A stretch of 60,937 nucleotides of DNA from Adonisia turfae CCMR0081 (GCF_011009555.1 NZ_QXHD01000004.1:5862083-5923019), one strand, 5' to 3'; shown: positions 9,801-18,776, numbered from the stretch's first letter. Notes: generated by a model not told the origin, from the letters alone. Made by a program: numbers and translations.

Positions 9801-10535
9801 AGTTTCTGACAAATACTTAATGTGCTCCGTCATCAGGTCTGGGCCTGTAGCACAGTTCAGCCCCAAAATATCAATAGGGTAGGGCTCCAGAATACTGACC
9901 ACTGCTGTAATATCAGAGCCCACCAGCATTGTTCCAGTGGTCTCCATGGTCACCGACACCATCAGCGGTAACCGGGCACCTTTCTTTTCAAACACAGCCT
10001 CAATCGCATTCAGGGCTGCTTTGATCTGCAACACATCCTGACAAGTCTCGACGATAAATAGATCTACACCACCGTCGTATAGGCCCTCTGCCTGAACAGT
10101 AAATGCCTCAAGTAGCTCATCGTAGGTAATGTGTCCCAATGTGGGCAATTTTGTACCTGGCCCCATGGAACCGGCCACAAAGCGAGGTTTCTCAGGTGTC
10201 GAAAATTCAGCCGTACAGGCCTTGGCTAATTCTGCCGCCACTTTGTTCAGGTCGTAGGCTTTATCCTGCAATCCGTACTCTGCCAGGACAAATGTACTAC
10301 CTCCAAAGGTGTCCGTTTCGATCACATCTGCCCCTGAAGCTAAGAAGTCACGATGGACCTTTGCCACCGCCTCAGGCTTGGTGACGACCAAATATTCATT
10401 GCAGCCCTCATACTCCAAACCACCAAAGTCATCGGCGGTTAATTCCTGGACCTGCAGATTGGTTCCCATAGCCCCATCAAAGACAAGTACGGGACGTGCA
10501 GGGCTATGCAGACGTTCGAGGAAAGCACTATTCAT
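6867..10535 (-). CDS. metH: cobalamin-dependent methionine synthase
   Basis: A 1222-residue four-module enzyme that transfers a methyl group from methyltetrahydrofolate via cobalamin to homocysteine. Module order is complete: homocysteine-binding barrel (zinc cysteines in NCATGP near 230 and GGCCGTRPDH near 296), pterin-binding domain from about 370, helical cap and B12 domain with RGDVHDIGKNLVDI (the histidine that ligates cobalt) near 755, then the C-terminal activation domain with RYSFGYPACPN. The ATG at 10535 is preferred over an in-frame TTG at 10544. No B12 riboswitch is visible in the 100-base gap upstream, which is shared with the divergent VOC gene. Confidence 0.96.
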   Translation of the reverse strand: MNSAFLERLHSPARPVLVFDGAMGTNLQVQELTADDFGGLEYEGCNEYLVVTKPEAVAKVHRDFLASGADVIETDTFGGSTFVLAEYGLQDKAYDLNKVAAELAKACTAEFSTPEKPRFVAGSMGPGTKLPTLGHITYDELLEAFTVQAEGLYDGGVDLFIVETCQDVLQIKAALNAIEAVFEKKGARLPLMVSVTMETTGTMLVGSDITAVVSILEPYPIDILGLNCATGPDLMTEHIKYLSETSPFVVSCVPNAGLPENIGGHAHYKLTPMELRMALHRFVEDFGVQVIGGCCGTRPDHIAALAEISQELSPKDRDIRLSPYLNGAVGSSLASLGAGGEKIMRPALNYSPAAASIYGAQPYEQDNSFLIVGERLNASGSRKVRELLNEDDWDGLIAIAKRQVKEGAHILDVNVDYVGRNGEADMHEIVSRLVTNVTLPLMLDSTEWTKMEAGLKVAGGKCILNSTNYEDGDERFFKVLELAKTYGAGVVVGCIDEDGMARTAEQKSKIAQRAYHDALEYGLPPHELFFDTLALPISTGIEEDRENAKATIEAIKQIKETLPGVHFMLGVSNISFGLNPAARITLNSVFLHEAMQVGMDGAIVSAAKILPLIKIDPEHQKICKDLIYDNREFDGEICTYDPLGELTTLFEGVTTKDARSSASLADLPIEERLKQHIIDGERIGLEEALQIALDTPYEPLQIINTFLLDGMKVVGELFGSGQMQLPFVLQSAQTMKAAVAFLEPLMEKEDGQDDSGKGKFLIATVRGDVHDIGKNLVDIILTNNGYKVINLGIKQTVDAIVAAYEEHQPDCIAMSGLLVKSTAFMKENLAVFNEKKISAPVILGGAALTPKFVYGDCQDTYNGQVIYGKDAFADLTFMDRLMPAKKEECWQDDEGFTGDYAQYNQKGRKAIEQAEAALNGGADKREKKKEPEVIDTNRSEAVDINIPRPTPPFWGTKILKPEDFDMDELYWHLDLQALFVGQWQFRKPKNQTREEYDVFLADRVHPILAEWKQKVKEENLLHPQLVYGYFPCTAEGNSVHVYEPAVIEQGLTPNDAEPLFTWEFPRQKSMRRLCIADFFLPKEQNQFDVFPMQAVTVGQISADYARQLFAEDQYTDYLYFHGLAVQVAEAMAEWCHALIRKELGYGDQEPDSIRDMLAQRYQGGRYSFGYPACPNVADQAKQLAILGADRIGMTMDESEQLYPEESTTAIVTYHPTAKYFSA

Positions 10536-10636
10536 AGATGTCAAAGCAGTTGAACAAAGCGGAGACTATACCCATTATTATCGGTTTTATTGATGAATAG
10601 ATTGGCAGTAAAGTAGAACCCAACGCAATCTGGTGC

Positions 10637-11104
10637 ATGGGTATGACATTATCGATTGACAGACAGAGCACAGGACTGACCCCGAATACCCTCCGAGGGG
10701 TCCATCACATTGCCCTGAACGTCAAAGACATGGCTGCATCCCGTCATTTTTATGGTTCAATCCTGGGGCTACATGAGCTCACAGGCGATGAGGTGCCTGA
10801 GACCCTGGTAACACTTGTTGCCCAGGGTAAAGTGGCTAACTTTCGTCTACCCGATGGCACTATCCTGGATCTCTTCGGTGAACCGGACTTAGAACCTCCC
10901 AATCCGGATCCAACTCAGCAATTTACTCGGGCCAATCATATGGCGTTTGATATCGCCCCTGAGCTGTTTAATCAAGCCGTTGAGCTGCTCCAACAGAATC
11001 AGGTCGCGATCGACCATGGCCCTGTGAGTAGACCCACTGGGCGCGGCATTTATTTTTACGACCCAGATGGTTTTTTATTGGAAATTCGCTGCGATCCTAA
11101 ATAG
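10637..11104 (+). CDS. VOC-family (glyoxalase/dioxygenase-like) protein
   Basis: A 155-residue protein of the vicinal oxygen chelate superfamily with two beta-alpha-beta-beta-beta units. The likely metal ligands are visible: His in VHHIALNV, Glu in DLFGEPDL, His in ANHMAFDI, and Glu in FLLEIRCD. This pattern fits glyoxalase I-like lyases or extradiol dioxygenase-like proteins; the substrate cannot be told. It is divergent from metH, and its last 49 bases overlap the 3' end of the convergent MATE gene. Another ATG at 10643 is possible. Confidence 0.8.
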   Translation: MGMTLSIDRQSTGLTPNTLRGVHHIALNVKDMAASRHFYGSILGLHELTGDEVPETLVTLVAQGKVANFRLPDGTILDLFGEPDLEPPNPDPTQQFTRANHMAFDIAPELFNQAVELLQQNQVAIDHGPVSRPTGRGIYFYDPDGFLLEIRCDPK

Positions 11105-12426
11105 GGTGACGCTTCTGCTCTAGGCTGCCAACTGCCAGGCACCGCCCAGGCTAAGGTCATGGCTCTGATTGCCATAAAAGAGGCCATAGCTAACCATAAG
11201 CAATGGGGACTGTTCTGCCAATAGGCGATTAACGCCCATGGCAGAAAGCCACAGAACGTTGCCAGAACGGTGGACTTTCGCAGAATAGTGCCAGAGGTTA
11301 GGCCTAAAAAATAGCCGTCTAACATAAAGGCAATGGCTCCGAAGCCATACACGGGCAGCAGCCAAATAACATAGTGATTTAGTTGGGCTAATACGGTTTG
11401 GTGATCGGTCAGCAGACCAAAGAGAACTTGAGGAAAGGTGATGAATGCGATCGCAATTCCCACCCCCAATCCCACACTGATACCGCTCCCAATCTTAGCC
11501 AAAGCCATGAGTTCAGACGATTTTCCCTGACCATGAAACTGGCCAGCATAGGCCTCAGTTGCAAACGCAATCCCATCTAGAAAGTAGGTGACGAGCATGA
11601 GCGACTGTAGCAGCAGCGTATTGACTGCAAGGGTATCCGTACCCATCACTCCGCTGAGATTTGTAAACAGGCTAAAACTCAGCAGCAATGCCCAGGTACG
11701 CACCATAATGTCGCGATTTAGGCGAAATAACGCTGATATAGCATGACGACTCCATAGACTCAGACGCTGCTGCCAAATTTGAGCCCAGGGTAATGACCGC
11801 AATAGCACTATGCCGCCCACCAGCAGCATGGCGTACTGACTCAAAGCCGTGGCCAGCCCAGCCCCATGACTCTCCCAACCCAAACGCACAATCATCCAAT
11901 AGTCGAGCAGGATATTAGCCCCATTACCCACCACAGCCAGGGCTAAAACTCGCCGCCCCTGGCCCAACCCCAGCAACCAACCCAGCAACACATAGTTCAT
12001 GAGCACCGCTGGTGCCCCCCAGATGCGCCCCTGGTAAAAGGCCAAACCAGCATCCAGCACATCCGCATCGGCCTGGAGAATAGCAAACCCTAGCACCCGC
12101 AGTGGAGTTTGCAAAAGCAGAATCAACAAGCCCATGGTTAAGGCCACCATCAGCGCCCTTAGACCCACTCGCCATTGCTCTGTGCGATCACCTCGCCCCG
12201 CCGCTTGAGCAATGAGGCCAGTGGTGCCCATGCGCAAAAAGCCAAAACTCCAGTAGATAACGTTAAACAGCACCGTTGCCAGGGCCACACCCGCTAGATG
12301 GCGAATGTCGGCCAAGTGTCCGAGAAATGCAGTGTCGATCAACCCGGCCAGAGGGACCATCAGATTCGATGTGATGTTGGCGATCGCAAGTTTGCTAAAG
12401 CCCCCTAACCAAAAAGGTTTTCCCAA
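11056..12426 (-). CDS. MATE-family efflux transporter (DinF-like)
   Basis: A 456-residue polytopic membrane protein with the pattern of multidrug and toxin extrusion transporters of the DinF branch: NLMVPLAGLIDTAFLGHLADIRHL near the N-terminus and about twelve hydrophobic segments in two halves. These proteins export cationic compounds using Na+ or H+ gradients. The start appears to be TTG at 12426, because a stop lies two codons upstream in frame and the next methionine is inside helix 1. A nearby ATG at about 12444 is out of frame, so a small frameshift or sequencing error at the 5' end is possible. The 3' end overlaps the VOC gene. Confidence 0.85.
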   Translation of the reverse strand: MGKPFWLGGFSKLAIANITSNLMVPLAGLIDTAFLGHLADIRHLAGVALATVLFNVIYWSFGFLRMGTTGLIAQAAGRGDRTEQWRVGLRALMVALTMGLLILLLQTPLRVLGFAILQADADVLDAGLAFYQGRIWGAPAVLMNYVLLGWLLGLGQGRRVLALAVVGNGANILLDYWMIVRLGWESHGAGLATALSQYAMLLVGGIVLLRSLPWAQIWQQRLSLWSRHAISALFRLNRDIMVRTWALLLSFSLFTNLSGVMGTDTLAVNTLLLQSLMLVTYFLDGIAFATEAYAGQFHGQGKSSELMALAKIGSGISVGLGVGIAIAFITFPQVLFGLLTDHQTVLAQLNHYVIWLLPVYGFGAIAFMLDGYFLGLTSGTILRKSTVLATFCGFLPWALIAYWQNSPHCLWLAMASFMAIRAMTLAWAVPGSWQPRAEASPYLGSQRISNKKPSGS

Positions 12427-12531
12427 CTTTCAATACCCCCACTCATATCAACAATTATTGGTTAAGTAGAAACTCTAGTCCCGACTCTGGGTAAGTTTTA
12501 GTAAACGCATGCAGATACGGGGTTAAGAGAC

Positions 12532-14070
12532 ATGATTATGAACCGATTTGCTCTGCTCCTTCTGAGCACATTTGCTTTCTTCGGTAGTACTACGGCCACG
12601 GGCATGGCTCAATCCGTTGCCACCACCGAAGCTGAAACATTTGAAGAAGAAACGCTCTTTCAAGATACTGACGCCGAGGCTCCAGCTGAAGCCCAACCAG
12701 CGTTTATAGAGCCTGTCTTACCAGAAGAAGATATTCTCCCAGATCAGGAAGCTGCTGAGGACGAACCAGCGGCAGAAGAGCCTGTCACGGAAAATTACCT
12801 AGACCGCTTTAATGAAGGATTAGAAGACTATCAAGATGGCAATGATGAGGCCGCCATCGAAGAATTCAACGCAGCTATCAATCTAAAACCTGATTTTGCA
12901 CCTTCCTATCTATTTCGGGGTGCTGCCTTCGCCCGCTTAGAAAATACAGAAGCTGCCCTCAATGACTATAACCAGGCGATCTCAATTGATGCTAATTACA
13001 GCACAGCCTATCTCAATCGCGGCATCCTTTACTACGACCTGGGCCGTACGGATCTGGCAACTACAGATTTTGAGCGCACGATTGCAACAGATCCTGAATC
13101 GGCCAATGCTTACATTTATCTTGGCCTGATCGCATCTGAACAAGGGAATCAGCAAATTGCGTTGGAATACCTAAATGACGCGGTTCGACTCGATCCCAGC
13201 AATGCATCGGCTTACTTCCATCGAGGCTTAGTTTTCAAAGCACTGAACAGTCCAGAAAGTGCCATTAGTGATTTCACGCAATCCATTGAGCTGGATGATA
13301 ATAACGCAGCCACCTTCATCAATCGCGGTGCTACCTACTACACCATTGGTGACACCCGAGAAGCACTACAGGATTTCAACGAAGCCATCGACATTGATGA
13401 AGACAATGTCGAAGCATACTACAACCGCAGCTTCGCCCTCATTTCTGAGGCTCGCCCCCAAGCAGCAGTTGCAGATCTCAATCAAGTGCTGACCTTAGAA
13501 CCTGGCAATGCTGATGCTTACCTGGTGCGTGGACAAGTTTTTGCATCATCAAGTAATACAGCAGATGCCATTAACGACTTTTCGAAGGTATTAGCACTGT
13601 CTCCTGACTCTGCTGAAGCCTACTATAGAAGAGGTAATGCATATTTAGAGGCTGGAGAGCAACAGGCTGCCATTAGCGACTATACAGCAGCTCTGGCTCT
13701 GGAGCCTGAGCATGCACCTTCCTATAAGTATCGTGGTGACGCCTTTGCTGATTTAGGTGATAGCTTTAGCGCCTTGAGCGATTACAGCACTGCTATCAAT
13801 CTGAATAGTGCCTATTGGAGTGCCTATGCTAGCCGTGGGCGTATGCATTATGACTCAGGCGACTACCAGAGCGCATACACTGACTTCTCAGCAGTGATTG
13901 CAGCGAATGTCTTAGACGCAGATGTGTTTTATTACCGTGGCATTACCAATGCTCGGATGGGTAACAGACGCGCGGCAGTTACTGATCTAGAGAAAGCAGG
14001 CAGCCTTTACCTGACCAATAATGAAGCCAACCGCTATCGGCTAGTGTTAGATGCCTTAAACAAACTATAG
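12532..14070 (+). CDS. secreted TPR-repeat protein
   Basis: A 512-residue protein with a Sec signal peptide (about residues 1-26, ending TGMAQ), an acidic Glu/Pro/Ala-rich linker to about residue 85, and then around eleven tandem tetratricopeptide repeats with the usual A-Y-x-x-R-G-x-x-x-x-x-G pattern (for example AYLNRGILYYDLGRTDLA). Such proteins usually scaffold protein complexes in the periplasm or at membranes. No enzymatic domain is visible. ATGs at 12532 and 12538 are both possible. A palindromic hairpin follows the stop. Confidence 0.85.
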   Translation: MIMNRFALLLLSTFAFFGSTTATGMAQSVATTEAETFEEETLFQDTDAEAPAEAQPAFIEPVLPEEDILPDQEAAEDEPAAEEPVTENYLDRFNEGLEDYQDGNDEAAIEEFNAAINLKPDFAPSYLFRGAAFARLENTEAALNDYNQAISIDANYSTAYLNRGILYYDLGRTDLATTDFERTIATDPESANAYIYLGLIASEQGNQQIALEYLNDAVRLDPSNASAYFHRGLVFKALNSPESAISDFTQSIELDDNNAATFINRGATYYTIGDTREALQDFNEAIDIDEDNVEAYYNRSFALISEARPQAAVADLNQVLTLEPGNADAYLVRGQVFASSSNTADAINDFSKVLALSPDSAEAYYRRGNAYLEAGEQQAAISDYTAALALEPEHAPSYKYRGDAFADLGDSFSALSDYSTAINLNSAYWSAYASRGRMHYDSGDYQSAYTDFSAVIAANVLDADVFYYRGITNARMGNRRAAVTDLEKAGSLYLTNNEANRYRLVLDALNKL

Positions 14071-14087
14071 AAACCATAGGCAAAATC

Positions 14088-14126
14088 ATTGTCGGAGGTT
14101 CCATGGAACCTCCCGACAATGATTAA
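14088..14126. terminator. palindromic hairpin after TPR gene
   Basis: A near-perfect 39-base palindrome: ATCATTGTCGG and its complement flank an inner GTTCCATGGAAC. It follows the TPR stop by 17 bases. There is no clear T-tract, but position suggests termination or mRNA protection. The inner loop resembles the hairpin after tRNA-Ala at 23816. Confidence 0.55.
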
Positions 14127-14184
14127 TCAATTCTGCATCCAAATGAATTCGACTTATCCTAAAAGGGATATTTCACGACATTCT

Positions 14185-14685
14185 ATGGTTCGGCAGCTGA
14201 TTGGTATTTTCATTTGTCTCTGCTTGCAGTTTCTTCTGCTTGCACCTCCAGCCTTAGCCTCGGTGCATGTGTATCACGAGCGTCCTGGCCAAACCACATT
14301 GAGATCGCAACAAAGCCTCCGCGATCTCAACGACCACTCATGGCAGGCGATTTTGTTCAAGCGCTATCGTCCCGATGGTTTAGATGGCCTATATTTGCGT
14401 CTGGTGGGCTTCCCTGGCGTTGCCGATGTCGACCCCAACAAACCATTGACCATCAACACGGGCACTGCCTTGGCGTGGCAGGCCAACCCTAAGCTTGATC
14501 CGCCGACACCCGCTTTACCTGATAACACCAATCAGTACGATTTCACCCCTGTAATGGACAACTTGCAAAAGGCAATTCCGTTAACCTTAGCGGTGCCGCT
14601 ACAGGGAAAAGCTCCTAGCGAAATAATTGTGCCGCCCTATGCAGTTAAAGAATGGCGGGAATTGGCGGCGCAAACAATCGAATAA
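14185..14685 (+). CDS. DUF3122 family exported protein
   Basis: A 166-residue protein with a signal peptide (MVRQL...PPALA, about 26 residues) and a body typical of the cyanobacterial DUF3122 family, including LRDLNDHSWQAILFKRY and LYLRLVGFPGV. Function is unknown; the protein is predicted periplasmic or lumenal. The frame is open back to 14089, but that region is a hairpin, and only the ATG at 14185 places the signal peptide at the N-terminus. It converges on lipA with a shared terminator. Confidence 0.75.
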   Translation: MVRQLIGIFICLCLQFLLLAPPALASVHVYHERPGQTTLRSQQSLRDLNDHSWQAILFKRYRPDGLDGLYLRLVGFPGVADVDPNKPLTINTGTALAWQANPKLDPPTPALPDNTNQYDFTPVMDNLQKAIPLTLAVPLQGKAPSEIIVPPYAVKEWRELAAQTIE

Positions 14686-14718
14686 ACCGGAGGGTGGGCA
14701 ATGCCCATCTTCCGGTTT
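14684..14718. terminator. shared terminator between DUF3122 gene and lipA
   Basis: A 16-bp stem with a few G-T wobbles (AAACCGGA and TCCGGTTT at the base) and a three-base loop overlaps the stops of both convergent genes. Confidence 0.7.
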
Positions 14719-15628
14719 ATTCTTCACCGGCATGGTAGGAACTGCGCACCAATGGACCGGAGCGAACCTGGGAAAAGCCCAGGTCACGGGCAATTGTGCC
14801 CAAGTGGTCAAATTCATCGGGGGTCCAATAGCGTTGAACGGGTAAATGGGCTAGGGATGGGCGCATGTATTGGCCGAGGGTGATGCGATCGCAGCCCACA
14901 GCTCGCAAATCCTTCATCGCCTGTACCAGCTCATCTTCGGTTTCGCCATGGCCCAGCATAAGACCAGACTTAGTGGGAATAGACGCATCCAGTTCCTTCA
15001 CATAGCGCAACACCTCTAGAGATCGACGATACTTAGCACCCCGTCGCACCGGATCCTGCAAACGCTCGACAGTTTCCACATTGTGATTAAAGCAAGCGGG
15101 CCTAGCGTCCACAACCATCGCTAGCCGTTGTCGCTGATTCTCAACAGAATTAGGCCCACCCCAAAAGTCAGGTGTTAGCAGCTCAATTTGGGTATCTGGG
15201 CTCACTGAACGAATAGCCGTCATAGTCGCCACAAACCAGCCCGCACCTTGGTCAGGCAAATCATCCCGCGCCACCGATGTCAGCACCACATATTTGAGAC
15301 CTAGTAATTTAATCGATTCGGCCACTTTTTGAGGCTCTTCAGGGTCGAGGGGCATGGGAGCATGACCTTTATCAACCTGACAAAATGCACAGGAACGAGT
15401 GCATGTAGGCCCCATTAACAAAAATGAGGCTGTTTTATTTGCATAGCACTCACTGCGATTAGGACATCGCCCCTCCTCACAAATCGTATGGATCTGTCTT
15501 TGTTTAATAATTTTTTGGACCGTCGACAGTTCGCTAGCCCGACCGATTGGTCGCCTTAACCAATCAGGCATCTGAACAATCTCAGGCCTAGCAGCACCAC
15601 TGGAACGCATTTGAGATAAACTTTCCAT
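14717..15628 (-). CDS. lipA: lipoyl synthase
   Basis: A 303-residue radical-SAM enzyme that inserts two sulfurs into protein-bound octanoyl chains to make lipoyl groups. Both cluster motifs are present: CEEGRCPNRSEC for the auxiliary [4Fe-4S] cluster and CTRSCAFC for the radical-SAM cluster. The C-terminal RSSYHAGE supplies the RSSY serine ligand. Length and motif order are standard. It is a stand-alone gene on the minus strand with a 244-base intergenic region upstream. Confidence 0.95.
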   Translation of the reverse strand: MESLSQMRSSGAARPEIVQMPDWLRRPIGRASELSTVQKIIKQRQIHTICEEGRCPNRSECYANKTASFLLMGPTCTRSCAFCQVDKGHAPMPLDPEEPQKVAESIKLLGLKYVVLTSVARDDLPDQGAGWFVATMTAIRSVSPDTQIELLTPDFWGGPNSVENQRQRLAMVVDARPACFNHNVETVERLQDPVRRGAKYRRSLEVLRYVKELDASIPTKSGLMLGHGETEDELVQAMKDLRAVGCDRITLGQYMRPSLAHLPVQRYWTPDEFDHLGTIARDLGFSQVRSGPLVRSSYHAGEE

Positions 15629-15872
15629 GACACAATCAGCTTGTCTAAGTAGACTTGGGTATCCTCGGCATTACGCGAGCATAGACACGATGGTGACTTA
15701 ATAGCAGCGTTCTATAGCCTTTTTGATCCTATATGATTCTTAGAAACTAGTCAGGATCAGACTTACATCGTTGCCGACCTGGGCAACATTGCTTTATAAC
15801 GTTGCTGAGTCAGAAGCGTATCAGCAACGTCCCCTACCTAAACTGTAGCTATCTATTTATTAGGAGTTAGTC

Positions 15873-16430
15873 GTGGCAGCAAGTCATAAGATTTTAGTTA
15901 TCGATGATAGCCGAGTGATCCGCATGCGCGTCCGGGATATGTTGCCCCAGGGCAACTTCGAGGTGATTGAAGCCACTGACGGCGTTGAAGGGTTAGAAGC
16001 CATCCGCAACCAAAAGCCTAACCTGATCATGCTCGATTTCTTGCTGCCGCGTATGAGTGGATGGGAAGTATTCCAAGAAATCCAAGCTTCTCCAGAGCTA
16101 CAAAAAATCCCCCTCGTACTGATGTCAGGGCGTCGGGAAGAAGTGACCGAAAAAATTCAAGGCCCTTTCGAATATTTTGAATTTATTCAGAAGCCTTTTG
16201 AGCAAAAAGAACTCATTGAAGCCATCAAAGCTTCCATGGTCAAAGCGCGTAAGGTACGCCCAATAAGTACTGCCGCTGCTGCCCCTGCCGCCGCTGCCGC
16301 TGCCAGTGGCGAAAGTGCTGCTGAAATCGCTGCATTGAAACAGCAGGTCGCCACCCTACAAAAGGAAGTCGCTACGCTCAAAAATCAGACTGCCAAGATT
16401 TTGGCCTTCATCAAGCAGAAGCTGCGGTAA
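15873..16430 (+). CDS. CheY-like response regulator with C-terminal coiled coil
   Basis: A 185-residue protein. Residues 5-120 form a receiver domain: acidic pair in VIDDSR, phospho-acceptor Asp in MLDFLLPRMSG, conserved Ser in LMSGRR, and Lys in IQKPF. A run of alanines (about 132-146) links it to a C-terminal heptad-type helix (AALKQQVATLQKEVATLKNQ), so it probably dimerises or docks on a partner. It has no DNA-binding domain. PilG/PilH-like and other cyanobacterial phototaxis regulators are the nearest concept, but its partner kinase is not in the window. The start is GTG at 15873 with TAGGAG just upstream. Confidence 0.8.
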   Translation: MAASHKILVIDDSRVIRMRVRDMLPQGNFEVIEATDGVEGLEAIRNQKPNLIMLDFLLPRMSGWEVFQEIQASPELQKIPLVLMSGRREEVTEKIQGPFEYFEFIQKPFEQKELIEAIKASMVKARKVRPISTAAAAPAAAAAASGESAAEIAALKQQVATLQKEVATLKNQTAKILAFIKQKLR

Positions 16431-16466
16431 AAAACATGCCACCTGGCCAAGTGGGCGATACCTGCC

Positions 16467-17138
16467 CTAACCTAAAGCCTGGCGTCCTTCTAACGCTCGG
16501 GCTAGGGTTACTTCATCTGCATATTCCAAATCGCCCCCCATGGGCAAACCAAAGGCGATACGAGTCACTTTCGTAAATGGCTTGAGCAACTGTCCCACAT
16601 ACAGCGTTGTGGTATCTCCCTCAATGCTAGGGCTGATGGCCAAAATCACTTCTCCAATATCGTCTTTGTTGACCCGGTGTACCAGTTGACCAATGTTTAG
16701 CTGCTCTGGACCAATGCCATCCATCGGTGAAATGAGACCGCCCAGCACATGGTATTTGCCCTTAAATTCTCTGGTGCGCTCAATGGCAATGACATCGCGG
16801 GAATCTGCCACAACACAAAGAGTCTGATTGTCCCGACGTGTAGAGCGACAGATGTCACACACGGGGTCCGCCGATAGATGAAAGCAAATTGAGCACTGAC
16901 CCACCTGTTGTTTGGCATCTACCAGCGCCTGGGCTAGGGCTCGGACTTCGGCTTCAGGGCGTTTAAGAATATGCAACGCCAGACGCTGGGCAGTTTTAGG
17001 CCCCACACCTGGCAATCGCTGAAATTCTTCAATTAATTTAGCTAACGGACGGGTATAGATAGATCTAGCTCCTTTTTGGTTTTGTTTTCTGCTTTGGGGT
17101 ATCAATTTAGGCCATGGAGGTAGGCTTATGGAAAACAT
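16467..17138 (-). CDS. recR: recombination mediator protein RecR
   Basis: RecR, a ring-forming partner of RecO and RecF that loads RecA at gaps. Visible are the helix-hairpin-helix RLPGVGPKTAQRLALH, the zinc finger CSICFHLSADPVCDIC, and the Toprim segment LCVVADSRDVIAIE. The family normally begins near IYTRPLAKLIEEF, but no ATG exists there; I chose the ATG at 17138, giving about 25 extra residues. A TTG nearer the conserved region is an alternative start. It is third in a minus-strand run after raf1 and a small protein. Confidence 0.9.
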   Translation of the reverse strand: MFSISLPPWPKLIPQSRKQNQKGARSIYTRPLAKLIEEFQRLPGVGPKTAQRLALHILKRPEAEVRALAQALVDAKQQVGQCSICFHLSADPVCDICRSTRRDNQTLCVVADSRDVIAIERTREFKGKYHVLGGLISPMDGIGPEQLNIGQLVHRVNKDDIGEVILAISPSIEGDTTTLYVGQLLKPFTKVTRIAFGLPMGGDLEYADEVTLARALEGRQALG

Positions 17139-17165
17139 CCCGCATGACGCTGTCACCCCAAAGAG

Positions 17166-17396
17166 TTATTCTTCGGTTGTATTGATAACGTCTTCCGACT
17201 CAGCCACCTCTTCACTCTTACCGCGCACTGGGGGCAGTTTTTCCACCAGGCCCATGGTGAATGCAACATCTGGTAAGTCCCCAGTAATGTATTTACCGGG
17301 TTCAAAGACACGACCTGGGGTAAAGCAAATTTGCCGCAATTCCACTAGCTCAGTTGCCTCAAACATTGCCCGTGATAGTCGACGTTCTAGAGCCAT
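17166..17396 (-). CDS. conserved small protein of unknown function
   Basis: A 76-residue soluble protein, MALERRLSRAMFEATELV at its start and KYITGDLPDVAFTMGLVEKL in the middle, with an acidic tail. I do not recognise the family. The start is well supported: AGGAGG lies four bases before the ATG. It sits between raf1 and recR on the same strand with short gaps (46 and 27 bases), so the three may be co-transcribed. Confidence 0.7.
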   Translation of the reverse strand: MALERRLSRAMFEATELVELRQICFTPGRVFEPGKYITGDLPDVAFTMGLVEKLPPVRGKSEEVAESEDVINTTEE

Positions 17397-17442
17397 AATT
17401 CCTCCTAAGTCATCGGCGTTTATGCCTTCAAGTTAGCAGTAG

Positions 17443-18516
17443 CTATTCGTCAATTTGCCAAAGTTCTTGGGTATAGGCTTCGTCTAGAACTTTCTTGGGT
17501 CGTACGATAACGATGACTCGACCCAATAGGGGCATACCAGGGTCTGTATCAAACCAGCGTATAGCTAGCTGACCACTATCGTCACTGACCAGAAAATAGC
17601 TGCTATCATCCCAAGCTTGCTGTTGGCGATCCACAAGGATCAATACTGTCTCTGAGACCGTACTATCGGCCTGATTGGGCAGTTCATTGAAAGGCATGAG
17701 GAATGCGATCGCATCCTGCGCTGTCAACACCACCTGCCACCCTGGCACCGGCACCCAAGCCTGTTCACCCGCAGATTTCACCACACCAAACGCACCTTCT
17801 GGTTCCATCTTGGGCACAGCCTGAAAAACATCAGCTGACATCGGCCACTGCCCGACCATTGGCACCACAAAGGGCACATCAGTATCTGTCTCTATGCGAA
17901 ATAGAGGTAGTCGAGGTGCAGTCTTAGCCTTGACTACCGCAAAATCAGTGAGTAGTTTCTCAATGGCTTCACGAGCCCCCGCACTGTGGGCAAACCGTAA
18001 CCCCTGTGCAATCAACCGTGATCGAGCCTGCAAATCAGACGTCTGCCGAGCAAACCCCCAGTAGGAAAATGCCACCGCATCCCCTGGATGATTGGTAAAA
18101 CCAGGTGGCAGGTCATGACGGTAAGAAAACTCCTTCAGGGCCTTAGCCACATCACGCACTTGCTCAGAATCTAGCCCCTGGTCATAGATAAACTGAACCG
18201 CCTGAGCTCGATCATCCTTAGATAAAATCCGCAGTTCATAGAGCGAGTCACTCCCTCGGGCAGTGAAGTGCTCTAGCACGGGTTCTGCAACAGCACCGCC
18301 AAGAATGGACTGATATACCTGCCCCGCCACCATAATTTGATTCTGCTGAATTGGCTCAAATCCAGTCCCTTCAAAAATCGCTTGGGGCGACATGCCAGAC
18401 TTCTGTAAAGTCTGGCAAGCCATTGCCCAGTCAACCCAATTGCCTTGCTTACGCCGCAATTGCAGAATTAGAGCTTCCGTATCAGCAGAGGATGAATTAG
18501 GAGCAGGGGTGGTCAT
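17443..18516 (-). CDS. raf1: RuBisCO accumulation factor 1 (Raf1)
   Basis: A 357-residue chaperone that helps assemble form I RuBisCO large subunits (RbcL) into the octameric core. The N-terminal helical domain begins GNWVDWAMACQTLQKSGM and includes AIFEGTGFEP; a flexible linker leads to the C-terminal beta dimerisation domain (from about residue 200), with LFRIETDTDVPFVVPM. Length and two-domain layout fit cyanobacterial Raf1. No RuBisCO genes are in the window. Start is the ATG at 18516. Confidence 0.88.
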   Translation of the reverse strand: MTTPAPNSSSADTEALILQLRRKQGNWVDWAMACQTLQKSGMSPQAIFEGTGFEPIQQNQIMVAGQVYQSILGGAVAEPVLEHFTARGSDSLYELRILSKDDRAQAVQFIYDQGLDSEQVRDVAKALKEFSYRHDLPPGFTNHPGDAVAFSYWGFARQTSDLQARSRLIAQGLRFAHSAGAREAIEKLLTDFAVVKAKTAPRLPLFRIETDTDVPFVVPMVGQWPMSADVFQAVPKMEPEGAFGVVKSAGEQAWVPVPGWQVVLTAQDAIAFLMPFNELPNQADSTVSETVLILVDRQQQAWDDSSYFLVSDDSGQLAIRWFDTDPGMPLLGRVIVIVRPKKVLDEAYTQELWQIDE

Positions 18517-18776
18517 CGTAGTCGTTAGACGAAAAGTGTCTCTCGACTTTATCGCGGATAGCTAACCACAACACAAGAGTCACTAATTTTTTTTACGGTA
18601 CATAATGGGTTTACTTTTACTCAATTAAGCTTTCACTACAGTAAAGTGTCCACCTTGTCGCTCAGTAATCGCAAAACACTCATCAAAACAGCATTATTGC
18701 CAGAGGATCCAAAGCCAGAATCTCTGCTTAGTGCGTCAAAATCGAAACACAAGTAACAAAAGACAAACATTAACAT

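Noticed and set aside
10536..10636. Possible cobalamin or SAM riboswitch ahead of metH
   Set aside because: The gap is only about 100 bases and shows no conserved B12-box or SAM-type stems.
14627..14883. Plus-strand frames across the end of lipA
   Set aside because: Antisense shadows of lipA crossing the shared terminator.
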